Part shown: positions 1 through 6,867 of the stretch, piece by piece | Position numbering within the stretch: the first letter of the stretch is position 1 | Layout: every line of letters begins with the position of its first letter | From: Brevundimonas sp. UBA2388 | GTDB taxonomy: Bacteria > Pseudomonadota > Alphaproteobacteria > Caulobacterales > Caulobacteraceae | Length of the DNA stretch: 31,559 nucleotides | Reading direction: 5' to 3' | Assembly (NCBI GenBank): GCA_002343425.1 | Contig: DDSO01000037.1 | Coordinates: 1-31,559 of the forward strand | The notes under the pieces: model-generated | Databases searched by the model: none | Told to the model about the DNA's origin: nothing | What the model saw: only the letters and a program-made list of their open reading frames with translations | Made by a program: the position numbers and the translations under genes

Positions 1-22
1 TCAATCCCTGTCGCATCCACCA
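1..22 (+). tRNA. 3' end of a tRNA gene (partial, cut by window edge)
   Basis: The first 22 bases can be parsed as the end of a tRNA: T-loop residues 55-60 (TCAATC), a 3' T-stem (CCTGT), a 7-base 3' acceptor strand (CGCATCC), discriminator A and encoded CCA, then a short T run. C56, A58 and C61 all fall in place. The 5' part lies outside the window, so the isotype cannot be read; the matching 5' acceptor would be GGATGCG. Genes typical of integrated elements follow, which fits a tRNA 3' end used as an attachment site. The call rests on only 22 bases. Confidence 0.45.
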
Positions 23-99
23 TTTTTCCTGAACAAAAACATACATCTGGCGGAGAGCCACCCTCCGCATACGGATGATTTTTTGGGCAAAATCGAGTT

Positions 100-121
100 A
101 GTGGGGCAGTAGTGGGGCAGT
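100..121. repeat. Tandem 11-bp direct repeat next to the tRNA end
   Basis: AGTGGGGCAGT occurs twice in perfect tandem (100-110 and 111-121), about 80 bp from the putative tRNA 3' end. Short direct repeats beside a tRNA end can be arm-type binding sites for a tyrosine integrase. No integrase gene is visible in the window, so this role is inferred. Confidence 0.5.
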
Positions 122-291
122 CGCCGCGCAAAACTACCGCCCGAAACGAGACAAAGCGCCCTGAAAAGCATTGATTGGAACCGAGACCGGGGCTGATTCG
201 ACCCCGCTCGGCCGCGGCCTTTTGCAGGGCGTTTCATCCAAATCCGTCTCCCGGCCTCAATCCACCGCGACCCGTTATCGAAAGAGCTCCC

Positions 292-516
292 ATGGCGTTG
301 ATCCCGGACCATCCCAACGACGCCGGAACCTGGACCCGCCTGGAGGGTCGGGAGGGGTTCGCGCTTTGGCGTCGCGAGCGTCTGACGTTGGCGCCGGTCA
401 CGATGTACTATGTCGTCGCGCCGCCCCGGCAGAGCGAGATTCTCTACGACGAAGCCAAGGCTCGCCTTCGCTTCAACGAACTCGCTGGCGTTTCCGGCCG
501 AGAGACAGCCCTTTAA
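292..516 (+). CDS. Small hypothetical protein (74 aa)
   Basis: This short ORF starts at ATG 292 behind a purine-rich AAAGAG about 5 bases upstream, which is better than the in-frame upstream starts. The product is charged and soluble, with no signal peptide or membrane segment. An N-terminal half with several Trp and Arg residues leads to a central hydrophobic stretch and a helical Glu/Arg-rich tail. I do not recognise the family. It sits between the putative tRNA end and the convergent dprA/PRTase pair, a position often filled by island cargo. Codon use is GC-rich like its neighbours, so it may be a real small gene. Confidence 0.4.
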   Translation: MALIPDHPNDAGTWTRLEGREGFALWRRERLTLAPVTMYYVVAPPRQSEILYDEAKARLRFNELAGVSGRETAL

Positions 517-572
517 GGAAGGCTTCGCAGACGCGCGATCCGCCGGCGGTTCCGGCGGCCCGCTCCAGATCC

Positions 573-1208
573 TCAGCCCTGGGCGGCGGCAAATGGATTG
601 GCGAAGACCCGGCGCGCGATGAAGATGCCCGTGATAGCCACGCCTGGAAATCTGCGCGACAGGATCGTGTGGGCCGCCCGAAAATGGGTGCCGGCCGTCA
701 GGACGTCGTCCAGAATTCCGATTTGGCCGACGGGCGCGACGGCAAGAGACTCGTCAATCTCGTAGGCTCCCAGGAGATCCTCGACCGTGTTTCGAACGCT
801 CCCCGCTTCATGAGAAGGGGTCATGGACCGGGTTTGGCGGATGAGCCGGCGAACATCAGCGGCAGGCTGGATCGCCGCTGCCATGTCGAACATACGGTCG
901 TCGTAAGCCGGGTCGCCCACCATTTTCGAGGGCGGAATAGGGACGATGACGGACTGCCGGATCCAGTCGTGGTTCAGCGCCTTTCCGAGCGCGCCGGCGC
1001 ACTTCCCGATCGCTTCCCGCTTGTAGCCAAGCTCGGCCGCTGATGCCGTGGGCTTCTTCTTGAGATTGGAAATCAGGGAGTTCGCCTTGCTGTACGAATA
1101 GCCCTGCCCCGACGTGAACTCGAGGAGGTACAGGCAGGCGTCCGCCGGCGTCAGGTGGTAGTGATCGCCGCGGTTGCTGTCATCGATCTGCCTGAAGCGG
1201 ATCGTCAT
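573..1208 (-). CDS. ComFC-like phosphoribosyltransferase
   Basis: A 211-residue protein with a type I phosphoribosyltransferase core. The PRPP-binding loop ILDDVLTAGTHF lies at residues 165-176, with its two Asp residues and Thr/Gly turn. An upstream VPIPPSK segment (about 89-95) resembles the strand seen in ComF/ComFC proteins. The N-terminal 80 residues are helical and carry no Cys cluster like the zinc finger of true ComFC. The ATG overlaps the dprA stop by 4 bp (ATGA), so the two genes should be translated together. ComFC and DprA both act on incoming single-stranded DNA in competence. This pair instead sits in an accessory island and may serve defence or element maintenance. The base or substrate cannot be read from the sequence. 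Confidence 0.75.
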   Translation of the reverse strand: MTIRFRQIDDSNRGDHYHLTPADACLYLLEFTSGQGYSYSKANSLISNLKKKPTASAAELGYKREAIGKCAGALGKALNHDWIRQSVIVPIPPSKMVGDPAYDDRMFDMAAAIQPAADVRRLIRQTRSMTPSHEAGSVRNTVEDLLGAYEIDESLAVAPVGQIGILDDVLTAGTHFRAAHTILSRRFPGVAITGIFIARRVFANPFAAAQG

Positions 1209-2095
1209 GCAAGGGCGTTCCAGATGTCATCCATCGATCGAACGCGAATGGCGCCCAGGTCGGCGAACCTCCGGGGCCACGTCAGCTTCAGCGACGGGTC
1301 GAAACAGCTGTCGAGGATGAAGAGCTTGCGGCCCTGGTGCAGGGCGGCCCGTGCCTGAGTGAGGGTCCCGGACGTGTCGCTCGCCTCCACGATAACGGTG
1401 CCCTCGGTGAGGGCGCTCATCGTCACATTTCGCTCGGGGAAGAACAGGCGATTCTGCTGGGGCCCCTGTTTGCCGTAGCGCAACAGCGGCACCTGCGAGA
1501 TCAGCAGATGATCCGTGGCGATCTGGTCCTGAAGGTCCCTGTTGGCTTTCGGATAGTACTGTCCAAGCGGTGTTCCGATGACGGCGATAGTGCGGCCACC
1601 GCATCCCAAGGCGGCGGTGTGCGTCGCGCGGTCGATACCCTCTGCCAGCCCGGACACGACGGTGAACCCACGCTCAACCAGGCCTTTGGCGATCTGGGCT
1701 GCTCGTTGGGTGCCCTGCTCTGTGGCTTTCCGCGCCCCTACGACCGCGATGGAGCGGGTCTCGGTGAGCTCCCATGCCCCCTGGTAGTAGAGGACTTCGA
1801 TCGGGTGGCGCGCGTCGCGAAGCCGTTCGGGATAGTCGCCGGCATGGTTGATCCGGACGCCGAACCGATGGACGCCCGACTTCTTGAGCCGGGCGAACAC
1901 CTCGTCCGCAGCCGCCTCGGCGGCGGAGCGGGACACGAAATCGGACGGAAGAGCCGACGGGTCCCGAGCGAAACGGTCTGCGAGCGTCTTGAAGGTCGCG
2001 CCCTGCTCCAGCCACAACGATTCGTACGCGCCCAGCTCGAGGCGCGGCGAAATGGGCGCCAGGGCCGCTCCATCTGCACGTAATGCCAGGTTCAT
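1205..2095 (-). CDS. DprA/Smf-like (SLOG fold) DNA-processing protein
   Basis: A 296-residue protein of the DprA/Smf family. The Rossmann/SLOG core spans about 115-265. It shows VVGARKATEQG (118-128), VVSGLAEGIDRATH (146-159), the TIAVIGTPLG strand-turn (169-178) and FFPERNVTMSALTEG followed by SGTLTQARAAL (218-252), which match the conserved DprA blocks. The C-terminal winged-helix domain of many DprA proteins is missing; the chain ends about 30 residues after the core. Family knowledge: DprA binds ssDNA and loads RecA during transformation, and SLOG proteins also recur in nucleotide-based conflict systems. The overlap with the phosphoribosyltransferase gene implies joint function. It is more likely an accessory paralogue than the chromosomal competence dprA, because of the island setting and the lost domain. 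Confidence 0.85.
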   Translation of the reverse strand: MNLALRADGAALAPISPRLELGAYESLWLEQGATFKTLADRFARDPSALPSDFVSRSAAEAAADEVFARLKKSGVHRFGVRINHAGDYPERLRDARHPIEVLYYQGAWELTETRSIAVVGARKATEQGTQRAAQIAKGLVERGFTVVSGLAEGIDRATHTAALGCGGRTIAVIGTPLGQYYPKANRDLQDQIATDHLLISQVPLLRYGKQGPQQNRLFFPERNVTMSALTEGTVIVEASDTSGTLTQARAALHQGRKLFILDSCFDPSLKLTWPRRFADLGAIRVRSMDDIWNALA

Positions 2096-2418
2096 TCTGA
2101 AGTCCGTTTGACAGAGATTGAATCAGCTGTCCCGAAGGATCAACGCCTGAGGTCGGTGAGCGTCACATTATGCTGCGCCAGATCAGGGCGTAGGGCACGT
2201 CTTAAGAACGCCCTCCAGGACCGAGGCGAGCGCTTTTCGGGCAGCGGACGTTGCGAAAGGTCAGTTCTAGACGTCCGGCGGCGCCCGCGCCAATCTCCGC
2301 TCAGGGCGGGTCGTAAGCGGACATTGGCCCGGCGGGCCGGTTCGTCGGGCCTGCCGGCATCCGCTAAATGGCGAGCTCCCAAGCGCGAGGCAGAACCCTG
2401 GTCGACACGGTTCACGGA
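2096..2418. other. Gene-poor spacer between dprA-like gene and fic
   Basis: No convincing gene is seen on either strand; the open frames are Arg/Pro-rich and typical of random high-GC sequence. The end next to 2096 must hold the promoter of the dprA/PRTase pair. GC-rich inverted segments around 2320-2352 could end fic transcription but have no clear T tract. The word TAAGCGGACATT (2314-2325, + strand) partly resembles the repeats upstream of fic, in the opposite orientation. Confidence 0.5.
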
Positions 2419-3996
2419 TCAGATCGGCATCGGCGCGCCCCGGTCGCGCCTGAGCGCCTGCCAATAGTCTGCAGGCGCCGGCGTGCCGTCATGCGTCTCG
2501 ATGACCAGGGCCGGGTTCGGCATCGTCAGCCGGGCGTGACGCGGACTCTCGCAGAAGGCATAGGCGCGCGCCCACGTCGTGATGGCGGCCTCCGTCGTCT
2601 CCTCCGAGCAGGCGGCGCTCACGCGCTGGCAGAATTCGAGCGACCGCACCAGGATGGAGGGGTCGTTCCGCCGCGACAGGGCGCGCAAGGCGTCGAGGTA
2701 GTCTTCCCTGAACACCGTCGGGATCACGATGCGGGACAGGCCGCCAGCCATGAGCTCCTTCGTCATCATGATGCGGCTCAGGCGCCCGTTCCCGTCATTG
2801 AAAGGATGGACGTCCGACAGCAGGAAATGGACGAACACGGCGCGCGAGAACGGGTCCTTCAGGGTCTCGAGTATCGATACGCCCTCCCGCAGGGTTCCCT
2901 CGACGCGGTCAGGGGCGACGAAGGTCGTATCCCCGGCCTTGTTGGTTCGCGTCTTGAACTGACCCGGCCGGACCGACGGCCGGGCGTCCATCAGGATCCG
3001 GTGCCGTTCCTGGATCTCGGCGAGAAAGGCGTCCGCCCCGCGGGGCACAGCCGCGCGCGGCCCCAGATCGACGAGCTGGAGATAGGCGCCCAGGACGTCG
3101 TGCCCGTCTTCCGGCCGGGCATCGGGCATCTTGCCTTCGAAGACGATCTCGACGGCCTCGCTGACGGCGAACTCCGTGCCTTCGATGAAGTTGGAGAAAT
3201 AAGCCTCCATGAACGCGCCGCTCGTCTTGCGGCCGGGCGTCGCGTCCCGATCGGCGATCGACAGGGGGGCGCGGGCCTGAAGATGATCCGCCAGGGTCAC
3301 GAGGCGACCGACGCAGGCGGGGTCCAGAGGCGCGCCGGCGGCGCGGGCCCGTCCCTGGACCGTGCTGAGCTTGTCCTGGCGGGTCCGCAGCAGCGCGCCG
3401 ATCAGACCGTTCAGGACCTCGAATTCCTTTTCCCGCTGGAGGACGGGCGCCAGAACCCGGGCCTGGTCCCGGATATGGTTCAGGCCCTCTTCGCCGTGGG
3501 TCGAGCACAGACTTTCAAGAGCGGCTTCGACCCCCGCCTTGCCGAGGGTGCGGGCCGGTCCATTCCGGGCGCGCGACGGACTGAGGTTGTCGAGCAGCTT
3601 TCGGACCGGTCCCGCCAGCCAGGAGCCTAGATAGGGGATGTCGCCGTCGACGGGTCCAACACCCTGACGGATGTGGATCTCAAGACCCGGGAGGGTGATC
3701 ACGTCCCGGGTCCGCGGCGCGCTGACGAAGACGTGGCCGACCCCGGTCGGCGCGCCGCCGGAGCGGTCCCTCCACGGCTGGCTTTCCATGCCCGTCCGGT
3801 CGGTGGCGACGCCGTCGGGAACGAGCCTGCCGAGGATGGTGGACCATTTTCGACGCACGACGGCGTCGACCGGCTCGGCGCCGGGTTCGACATAGACGCC
3901 GGTCGCGATGCGAACGAGCTTGCCGCCTTCATGATCGCGGCGGATCTTCCTGTCGGTCGCTTCGCTGCCCGAGGGCGTGAAGAGGATGTCAGCCAT
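2419..3996 (-). CDS. Fic-family protein with AbiEi-like N-terminal domain
   Basis: A 525-residue protein started at ATG 3996, which has GGGAG about 7 bases upstream; a frame open to 4113 has no comparable site. The Fic core has the full motif HPFNDGNGR (397-405) followed by LSR, so the catalytic His and the phosphate-binding turn are intact. Fic enzymes usually transfer AMP from ATP to a hydroxyl on a target protein. SNFIEG (268-273) matches the inhibitory-helix signature [S/T]xxxE[G/N], placed N-terminal to the core as in self-inhibited class II Fic proteins. Residues 1 to about 190 look like an AbiEi-type antitoxin/regulator: an HTH-like start, a GKLVRIATGVYV turn and a leucine-rich segment around RKLLDNL. 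The gene therefore appears to combine toxin, inhibitor and possible DNA-binding regulator. Four direct repeats lie just upstream. The AbiEi assignment is by eye. Confidence 0.85.
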   Translation of the reverse strand: MADILFTPSGSEATDRKIRRDHEGGKLVRIATGVYVEPGAEPVDAVVRRKWSTILGRLVPDGVATDRTGMESQPWRDRSGGAPTGVGHVFVSAPRTRDVITLPGLEIHIRQGVGPVDGDIPYLGSWLAGPVRKLLDNLSPSRARNGPARTLGKAGVEAALESLCSTHGEEGLNHIRDQARVLAPVLQREKEFEVLNGLIGALLRTRQDKLSTVQGRARAAGAPLDPACVGRLVTLADHLQARAPLSIADRDATPGRKTSGAFMEAYFSNFIEGTEFAVSEAVEIVFEGKMPDARPEDGHDVLGAYLQLVDLGPRAAVPRGADAFLAEIQERHRILMDARPSVRPGQFKTRTNKAGDTTFVAPDRVEGTLREGVSILETLKDPFSRAVFVHFLLSDVHPFNDGNGRLSRIMMTKELMAGGLSRIVIPTVFREDYLDALRALSRRNDPSILVRSLEFCQRVSAACSEETTEAAITTWARAYAFCESPRHARLTMPNPALVIETHDGTPAPADYWQALRRDRGAPMPI

Positions 3997-4027
3997 GACC
4001 GTCTCCCAAGACCGCGCGAAATACAGG

Positions 4028-4165
4028 AAATGTCCGTCACAGTCCCTTAAATCGCAATAATGTCCGCTATAGTCACTTAACGTAGTTTCTCTTAGGCGGC
4101 CAGCCAAAGGCAAAATGTCCGTAAAACTCCCTTATCGCGCTGAAATGTCCGCCAGGCTCTCTTTG
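4028..4165 (-). repeat. Four imperfect 23-bp direct repeats upstream of fic
   Basis: Four copies lie at 4028-4050, 4058-4080, 4113-4135 and 4143-4165. In the fic direction they share the pattern TAAGnGAnT-(5-6 nt)-CGGACATT. Start-to-start spacing is 30, 55 and 30 bp, giving two pairs. The block ends about 30 bp before the fic start codon. Likely roles are operators bound by the AbiEi-like domain of the Fic protein, or iterons of an element's replication or partition system. No replication initiator gene is visible nearby, so the operator reading is preferred. Confidence 0.75.
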
Positions 4166-4227
4166 TGCGATTGTGATGGGCAAAATCCGCAGGGGCGGCC
4201 TCTGAGCCCGTCGCCAGGCCCTTCGCC

Positions 4228-4647
4228 CTAGAATCCGAAATCGATCTGGTCGGCGGAGACCTGTCGTTTCCGTCGGGGCGGGGCCGCCAGCGCCACAGGG
4301 CTTGGAGCCTCCGGCACGACCGCCGCCGGGGCGGCAGTGGGCTTTTCGGGCTGACGACGCGGCGATCGCGCGGTCTGGATCAGCTTGGGCTCCCGGGGTC
4401 GGACCAGCGGTCTGGGACAGGGGAGCCCCCGGGTCTTGCGTGTCGCCTTCCAGGCGGTCAGTTCGCTTTCCCACCAGCCGACCCGGTTAGGCGAGATGCG
4501 CACGGGTTCGGGAAAATCCCCGACCTGTTGCAGACGCCACGCGGTGGACCGGCTGAGGCCCGTGACGTCGCGAACCCGATCCCAGGGCAGCAACCGGTCT
4601 TCCGGCCCGCCCGTCTCGACCGGCCCGCCTTCAGGTTCGAACGTCAC
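4228..4647 (-). CDS. AlpA-like excisionase/transcription regulator
   Basis: A 139-residue protein started at GTG 4647, which overlaps the stop of the upstream gene by 4 bp (GTGA). The N-terminal third is an AlpA/MerR-type winged HTH: RLLPWDRVRDVTGLSRSTAW, then a wing with FPEPVRI and GWWESELTAW. This layout is typical of AlpA-family prophage and island regulators that control excision. The C-terminal half is Pro/Ala/Arg-rich and looks disordered, ending in a short acidic-aromatic tail (QIDFGF). It is the last gene of an overlapping set of small DNA-binding genes, consistent with a control module of an integrative element. Its DNA target is unknown. Confidence 0.75.
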   Translation of the reverse strand: MTFEPEGGPVETGGPEDRLLPWDRVRDVTGLSRSTAWRLQQVGDFPEPVRISPNRVGWWESELTAWKATRKTRGLPCPRPLVRPREPKLIQTARSPRRQPEKPTAAPAAVVPEAPSPVALAAPPRRKRQVSADQIDFGF

Positions 4648-4844
4648 GACGCGCCTCCGAACATCCGGTCGGCCGCCGCCTCGAACACCTGACAAAGCAC
4701 TCGGGCGTCGGTCGCGGCGTCCACGCAGTCGCGCGCCGCCCATCGCCGGGCCACATCCTTGATCGCGAAGCTGGCGGCCGGGTCCGCCAGCAGACCGGCG
4801 ACCGTCGGCGGCGGCGGCGGCGTTCTGATCCCATGGTCAGCCAC
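4644..4844 (-). CDS. Small hypothetical protein (66 aa) in the AlpA cassette
   Basis: GTG 4844 is chosen because the frame above it overlaps the neighbouring HTH gene and loses coding character. The product starts with a Pro run, then has a helical region (AASFAIKDVARRWAARDCVD) with balanced charge and an Ala-rich end. I do not recognise a family. Its start overlaps the stop of the HTH gene upstream by 8 bp and its end overlaps alpA by 4 bp. This tight linkage is the main support that it is translated. Confidence 0.55.
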   Translation of the reverse strand: MADHGIRTPPPPPTVAGLLADPAASFAIKDVARRWAARDCVDAATDARVLCQVFEAAADRMFGGAS

Positions 4845-5124
4845 GGCGGCGCCCTCTCGCCGCCGGCGGCGCGGCGGTGCGGACGTCCGTGATCTGCGAT
4901 CGCGCCCACTCCCGCAGCAAGCCGCGCGGATAATGGGGCCTGGACCGCACGTGACGGCAGGGCGGACCGCCACCGCCGGTCGACCACAGCCGCGCGAGGG
5001 TGGACGGCTTCAGCCGGATGCCGAACTGGGCCAGGAAGGCCGACGCCTCCGCCCGCGTCAGCAGGTCCTCGTCCCCGCACGTCGGGACCCCGGGTCCGGC
5101 CTCCGTCCCCGTTTCCCCGATCAT
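4837..5124 (-). CDS. Excisionase-like helix-turn-helix protein
   Basis: A 95-residue protein started at ATG 5124, which overlaps the stop of the RadC/SLT gene (ATGA). The core LLTRAEASAFLAQFGIRLK, followed by STLARLWSTGGGGP and an RPHYPRGLLREWA wing, is the layout of excisionase/MerR-like winged HTH proteins common in integrative elements. The C-terminus is basic and Ala/Arg-rich. It probably binds DNA near an attachment site or a promoter of the element. Tight coupling with its neighbours suggests one transcript from the RadC/SLT gene through alpA. Confidence 0.7.
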   Translation of the reverse strand: MIGETGTEAGPGVPTCGDEDLLTRAEASAFLAQFGIRLKPSTLARLWSTGGGGPPCRHVRSRPHYPRGLLREWARSQITDVRTAAPPAARGRRRG

Positions 5125-5933
5125 CGCCCCGCTCCGCGCGGGCGACACTGGGTCGAGCTGGTGATTCCCTGCCCCGCCGTCAGCGCCAGGTAACAGTCCA
5201 CGACCGTCGCTACATAGGCTTGGGTCTCGGCTATATCCGGCACTCGCCCCAGCCGCGCGACGCGGGCCGGACCCGCATTGTAGGCCGCCAGCGCGAGCCG
5301 CAGATCACCGAACCGCCGGATCTGACGCGCCAGATAGTCCGCGCCGCCGCGCAGGTTCTCGACGGGATCGAAGCGGTCGCGGACGCCGAGCTCCAGGGCG
5401 GTGCCCGGCATCAGCTGGGTCAGTCCTCCCGCGCCGACGGGCGAAAGGGCGTCGGGCCTGTAGGCGCTCTCGTCCGCCGTCATTTCATCCCGAAGCAGGA
5501 TATTCCGCCGATCCAGAAAAAGGGTCCGGAACTGCTCGCGCGGCTCGTGAGCGAGCGCCGCCCGCACATAGGCCACCAGCGCGGTCCAGGACGTGATGAC
5601 CGGGCGGCGGCTGGCTTCGGCGCGCGCAAGACGGACCGCGAACTCGCGCAGAAGCGTCAGCTCGGCCCGGAGGGCGGACCCGGCGCTGGACGCCTGGGCC
5701 AGTTCGCCGGGCGCCGCGCCGGCGACGCCGCCGAGGCTCCCGAACCGTTCGAGCAAGGCCGCGGCGAGCCGCGCAGGGTCCGTCTCCGGGTCCATCCTCT
5801 CCAGTATCAGGGCCAGCAAAGTCTGATCGTCCAGCGCCGCATGGACGAGGGTCGGCGACGCGGGGCGGCGCCCGCGTGGTTCGGGGGCCGGCGCCCGGAT
5901 CAGGGTCGGGGTCGGGGTCGGGGTCGGTCTCAT
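5121..5933 (-). CDS. RadC (truncated) / lytic transglycosylase in-frame chimera
   Basis: A 270-residue protein; ATG 5933 has a strong GAAGGAGA about 6 bases upstream. Residues 3-10 are a Thr-Pro repeat from GGGTCG hexamers in the DNA. Residues about 33-150 match RadC/UPF0758: RFGSLGGV, a helix-hairpin-helix-like region, PVITSWTALVAYVRAALAHE and REQFRTLFLDRRNILLRDE. At that point RadC should run on into its JAMM metal site (HxHPSGxxxPS), but the chain switches to a soluble lytic transglycosylase: ESAYRPDALSPVGAGGLTQL with catalytic Glu at about 155, then YLARQIRRFGDLRLALAAYN and AGPARV. No metalloprotease-like motif remains and there is no signal peptide. The likely origin is a deletion joining radC to a conjugation-type SLT gene, with the junction near 5470-5485. 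Whether the product works is unknown. Confidence 0.8.
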   Translation of the reverse strand: MRPTPTPTPTLIRAPAPEPRGRRPASPTLVHAALDDQTLLALILERMDPETDPARLAAALLERFGSLGGVAGAAPGELAQASSAGSALRAELTLLREFAVRLARAEASRRPVITSWTALVAYVRAALAHEPREQFRTLFLDRRNILLRDEMTADESAYRPDALSPVGAGGLTQLMPGTALELGVRDRFDPVENLRGGADYLARQIRRFGDLRLALAAYNAGPARVARLGRVPDIAETQAYVATVVDCYLALTAGQGITSSTQCRPRGAGR

Positions 5934-6036
5934 GGCGGTCTCCTTCTCCGCTCCACCACGGAGCGCCCGCCGTCCGGCCTTCCTTTCTCTCCCTGTCGGG
6001 CTTGTCCCCGGCCCGGCGCCGCGCCACCCTGGGCCG

Positions 6037-6444
6037 ATGAAATGGCTTCTGATCACCGCCGGACTCCTGCTGGCGCCGGCCGTCGCCCGGGCCGATCCGT
6101 GCGAGGGCCGGCTGCCCGCTCGCGCCGGGGAAGCCTTTGAGGGGATCGTGCGCTACGTCGGCGACGGCGACAGTCTGTGCGTGGGTGACGCCGTCGACCC
6201 GGCCGCCTGGATCGAGGTGCGCCTTTCGGACTTCGACGCCCCCGAACTGCACAGCGCCACCGGCCGCGCGGACCGTGACCGCCTGGCTCGCCTCGTCGCC
6301 CGCCGCCGGCTCGATTGCGTCGCGGTTCGGGGCCGGAACGGCCGGGTCATCGTCCACGACCGCGTGAGCGCCTCCTGCAGGGTGAACGGACGTCGGGTCG
6401 GCGACCTCCTCCGCGCCGCCGGGGGCCGGGAGGGTGGAAACTAA
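6037..6444 (+). CDS. Secreted thermonuclease-like (SNase) protein
   Basis: A 135-residue protein from ATG 6037. It begins with a clear Sec signal peptide (MKWLLITAGLLLAPAVARA, cleavage likely near residue 20). The mature part has the SNase-like OB fold: VRYVGDGDSLCVG, then WIEVRLSDFDAPEL with the Asp-Ala-Pro-Glu turn, a helix LARLVARRRLDC, and NGRVIVHDRV before VNGRRVGDLLRAAGG. Staphylococcal-type nucleases cut DNA and RNA with calcium. This protein keeps the DAPE region, but I cannot place all three catalytic residues with certainty. It is divergent from the RadC/SLT gene. Secreted nucleases of this type are common cargo of conjugative islands. It is short for the family, as usual for island copies. 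Confidence 0.75.
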   Translation: MKWLLITAGLLLAPAVARADPCEGRLPARAGEAFEGIVRYVGDGDSLCVGDAVDPAAWIEVRLSDFDAPELHSATGRADRDRLARLVARRRLDCVAVRGRNGRVIVHDRVSASCRVNGRRVGDLLRAAGGREGGN

Positions 6445-6536
6445 GGCCCCGATCTCCGGTCGCCCGGAGGGACCGTTCTGCGGATAGACAACCTGTCGAA
6501 CCCGGGTGGCGCGGCGTGGAGCAGCTCCCGCCTCAC

Positions 6537-6812
6537 CGCGTGGGTGGTCAGGAAAGGCTGGGCTGATGCGTGGGCTGCGCCACATCACGCCAAGCCGTCA
6601 GTCGTGAACATCTCCGGCTCAATTGGCTGATTGTGCAGAGGCCGGGCTCTGCTTCGATGCGGCCTCTGTGCGGCGCCGGTGCTGGACAAGGAGGTCGAGG
6701 AGCTCGCCTTGGCCACGGCCCGCTACAGGGTGCATGCGTCTGCTCACCTTCCCGCAGACCAAGTCGTCGAGATGCCAGCGGGGCGACGGCGCGGGCCGTC
6801 GGCGCTTCAAGC
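6537..6812 (-). pseudogene. Decayed IS6-family transposase
   Basis: Read on the minus strand, 6810 down to about 6640 encodes a piece with WHLDD, then LLDLLVQHRRRTEAAS. This parallels the IS6/IS26 core (WHLDE, LD-LVQ-RR-AA). After a frameshift, 6620-6570 gives EPEMFTTDGLA, a stop, then CGAA, matching the IS6 block P-x-x-V-TD-L-SYGAA with Ser to stop and Tyr to Cys. The next residues, ASAQPFLTTHA, resemble the C-terminal SAQRFL-HA block, implying an internal deletion. No terminal inverted repeats are seen. This is a fragment and not active. Its presence next to a deletion junction fits past IS-driven rearrangement. Confidence 0.6.
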
Positions 6813-6867
6813 GGCCGGGCGATCAGAGGCCCTTCACTCGGCGCATGACGGCGGTCGCCGGCAAATT

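Noticed and set aside
1..312. Minus-strand open frame reaching the left edge
   Set aside because: It runs across the putative tRNA end and repeat, has no recognisable domain and no ribosome site.
171..1043. Long plus-strand open frame covering the PRTase gene
   Set aside because: It is the antisense shadow of the PRTase gene; composition is Arg/Pro-rich with no domain.
2314..2325. TAAGCGGACATT as a fifth copy of the fic repeat
   Set aside because: Only the CGGACATT part matches, it is 1.7 kb away and in opposite orientation; the spacing inside the motif differs.
4028..4165. CRISPR array
   Set aside because: The copies are imperfect, only four, and the intervals are unequal (7, 32 and 7 bp), too short or irregular for spacers; no cas genes are present.
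5903..5926. GGGTCG hexamer repeat as a phase-variable tract
   Set aside because: The unit is six bases, so changes in copy number would not shift the frame; it only lengthens a Thr-Pro run.
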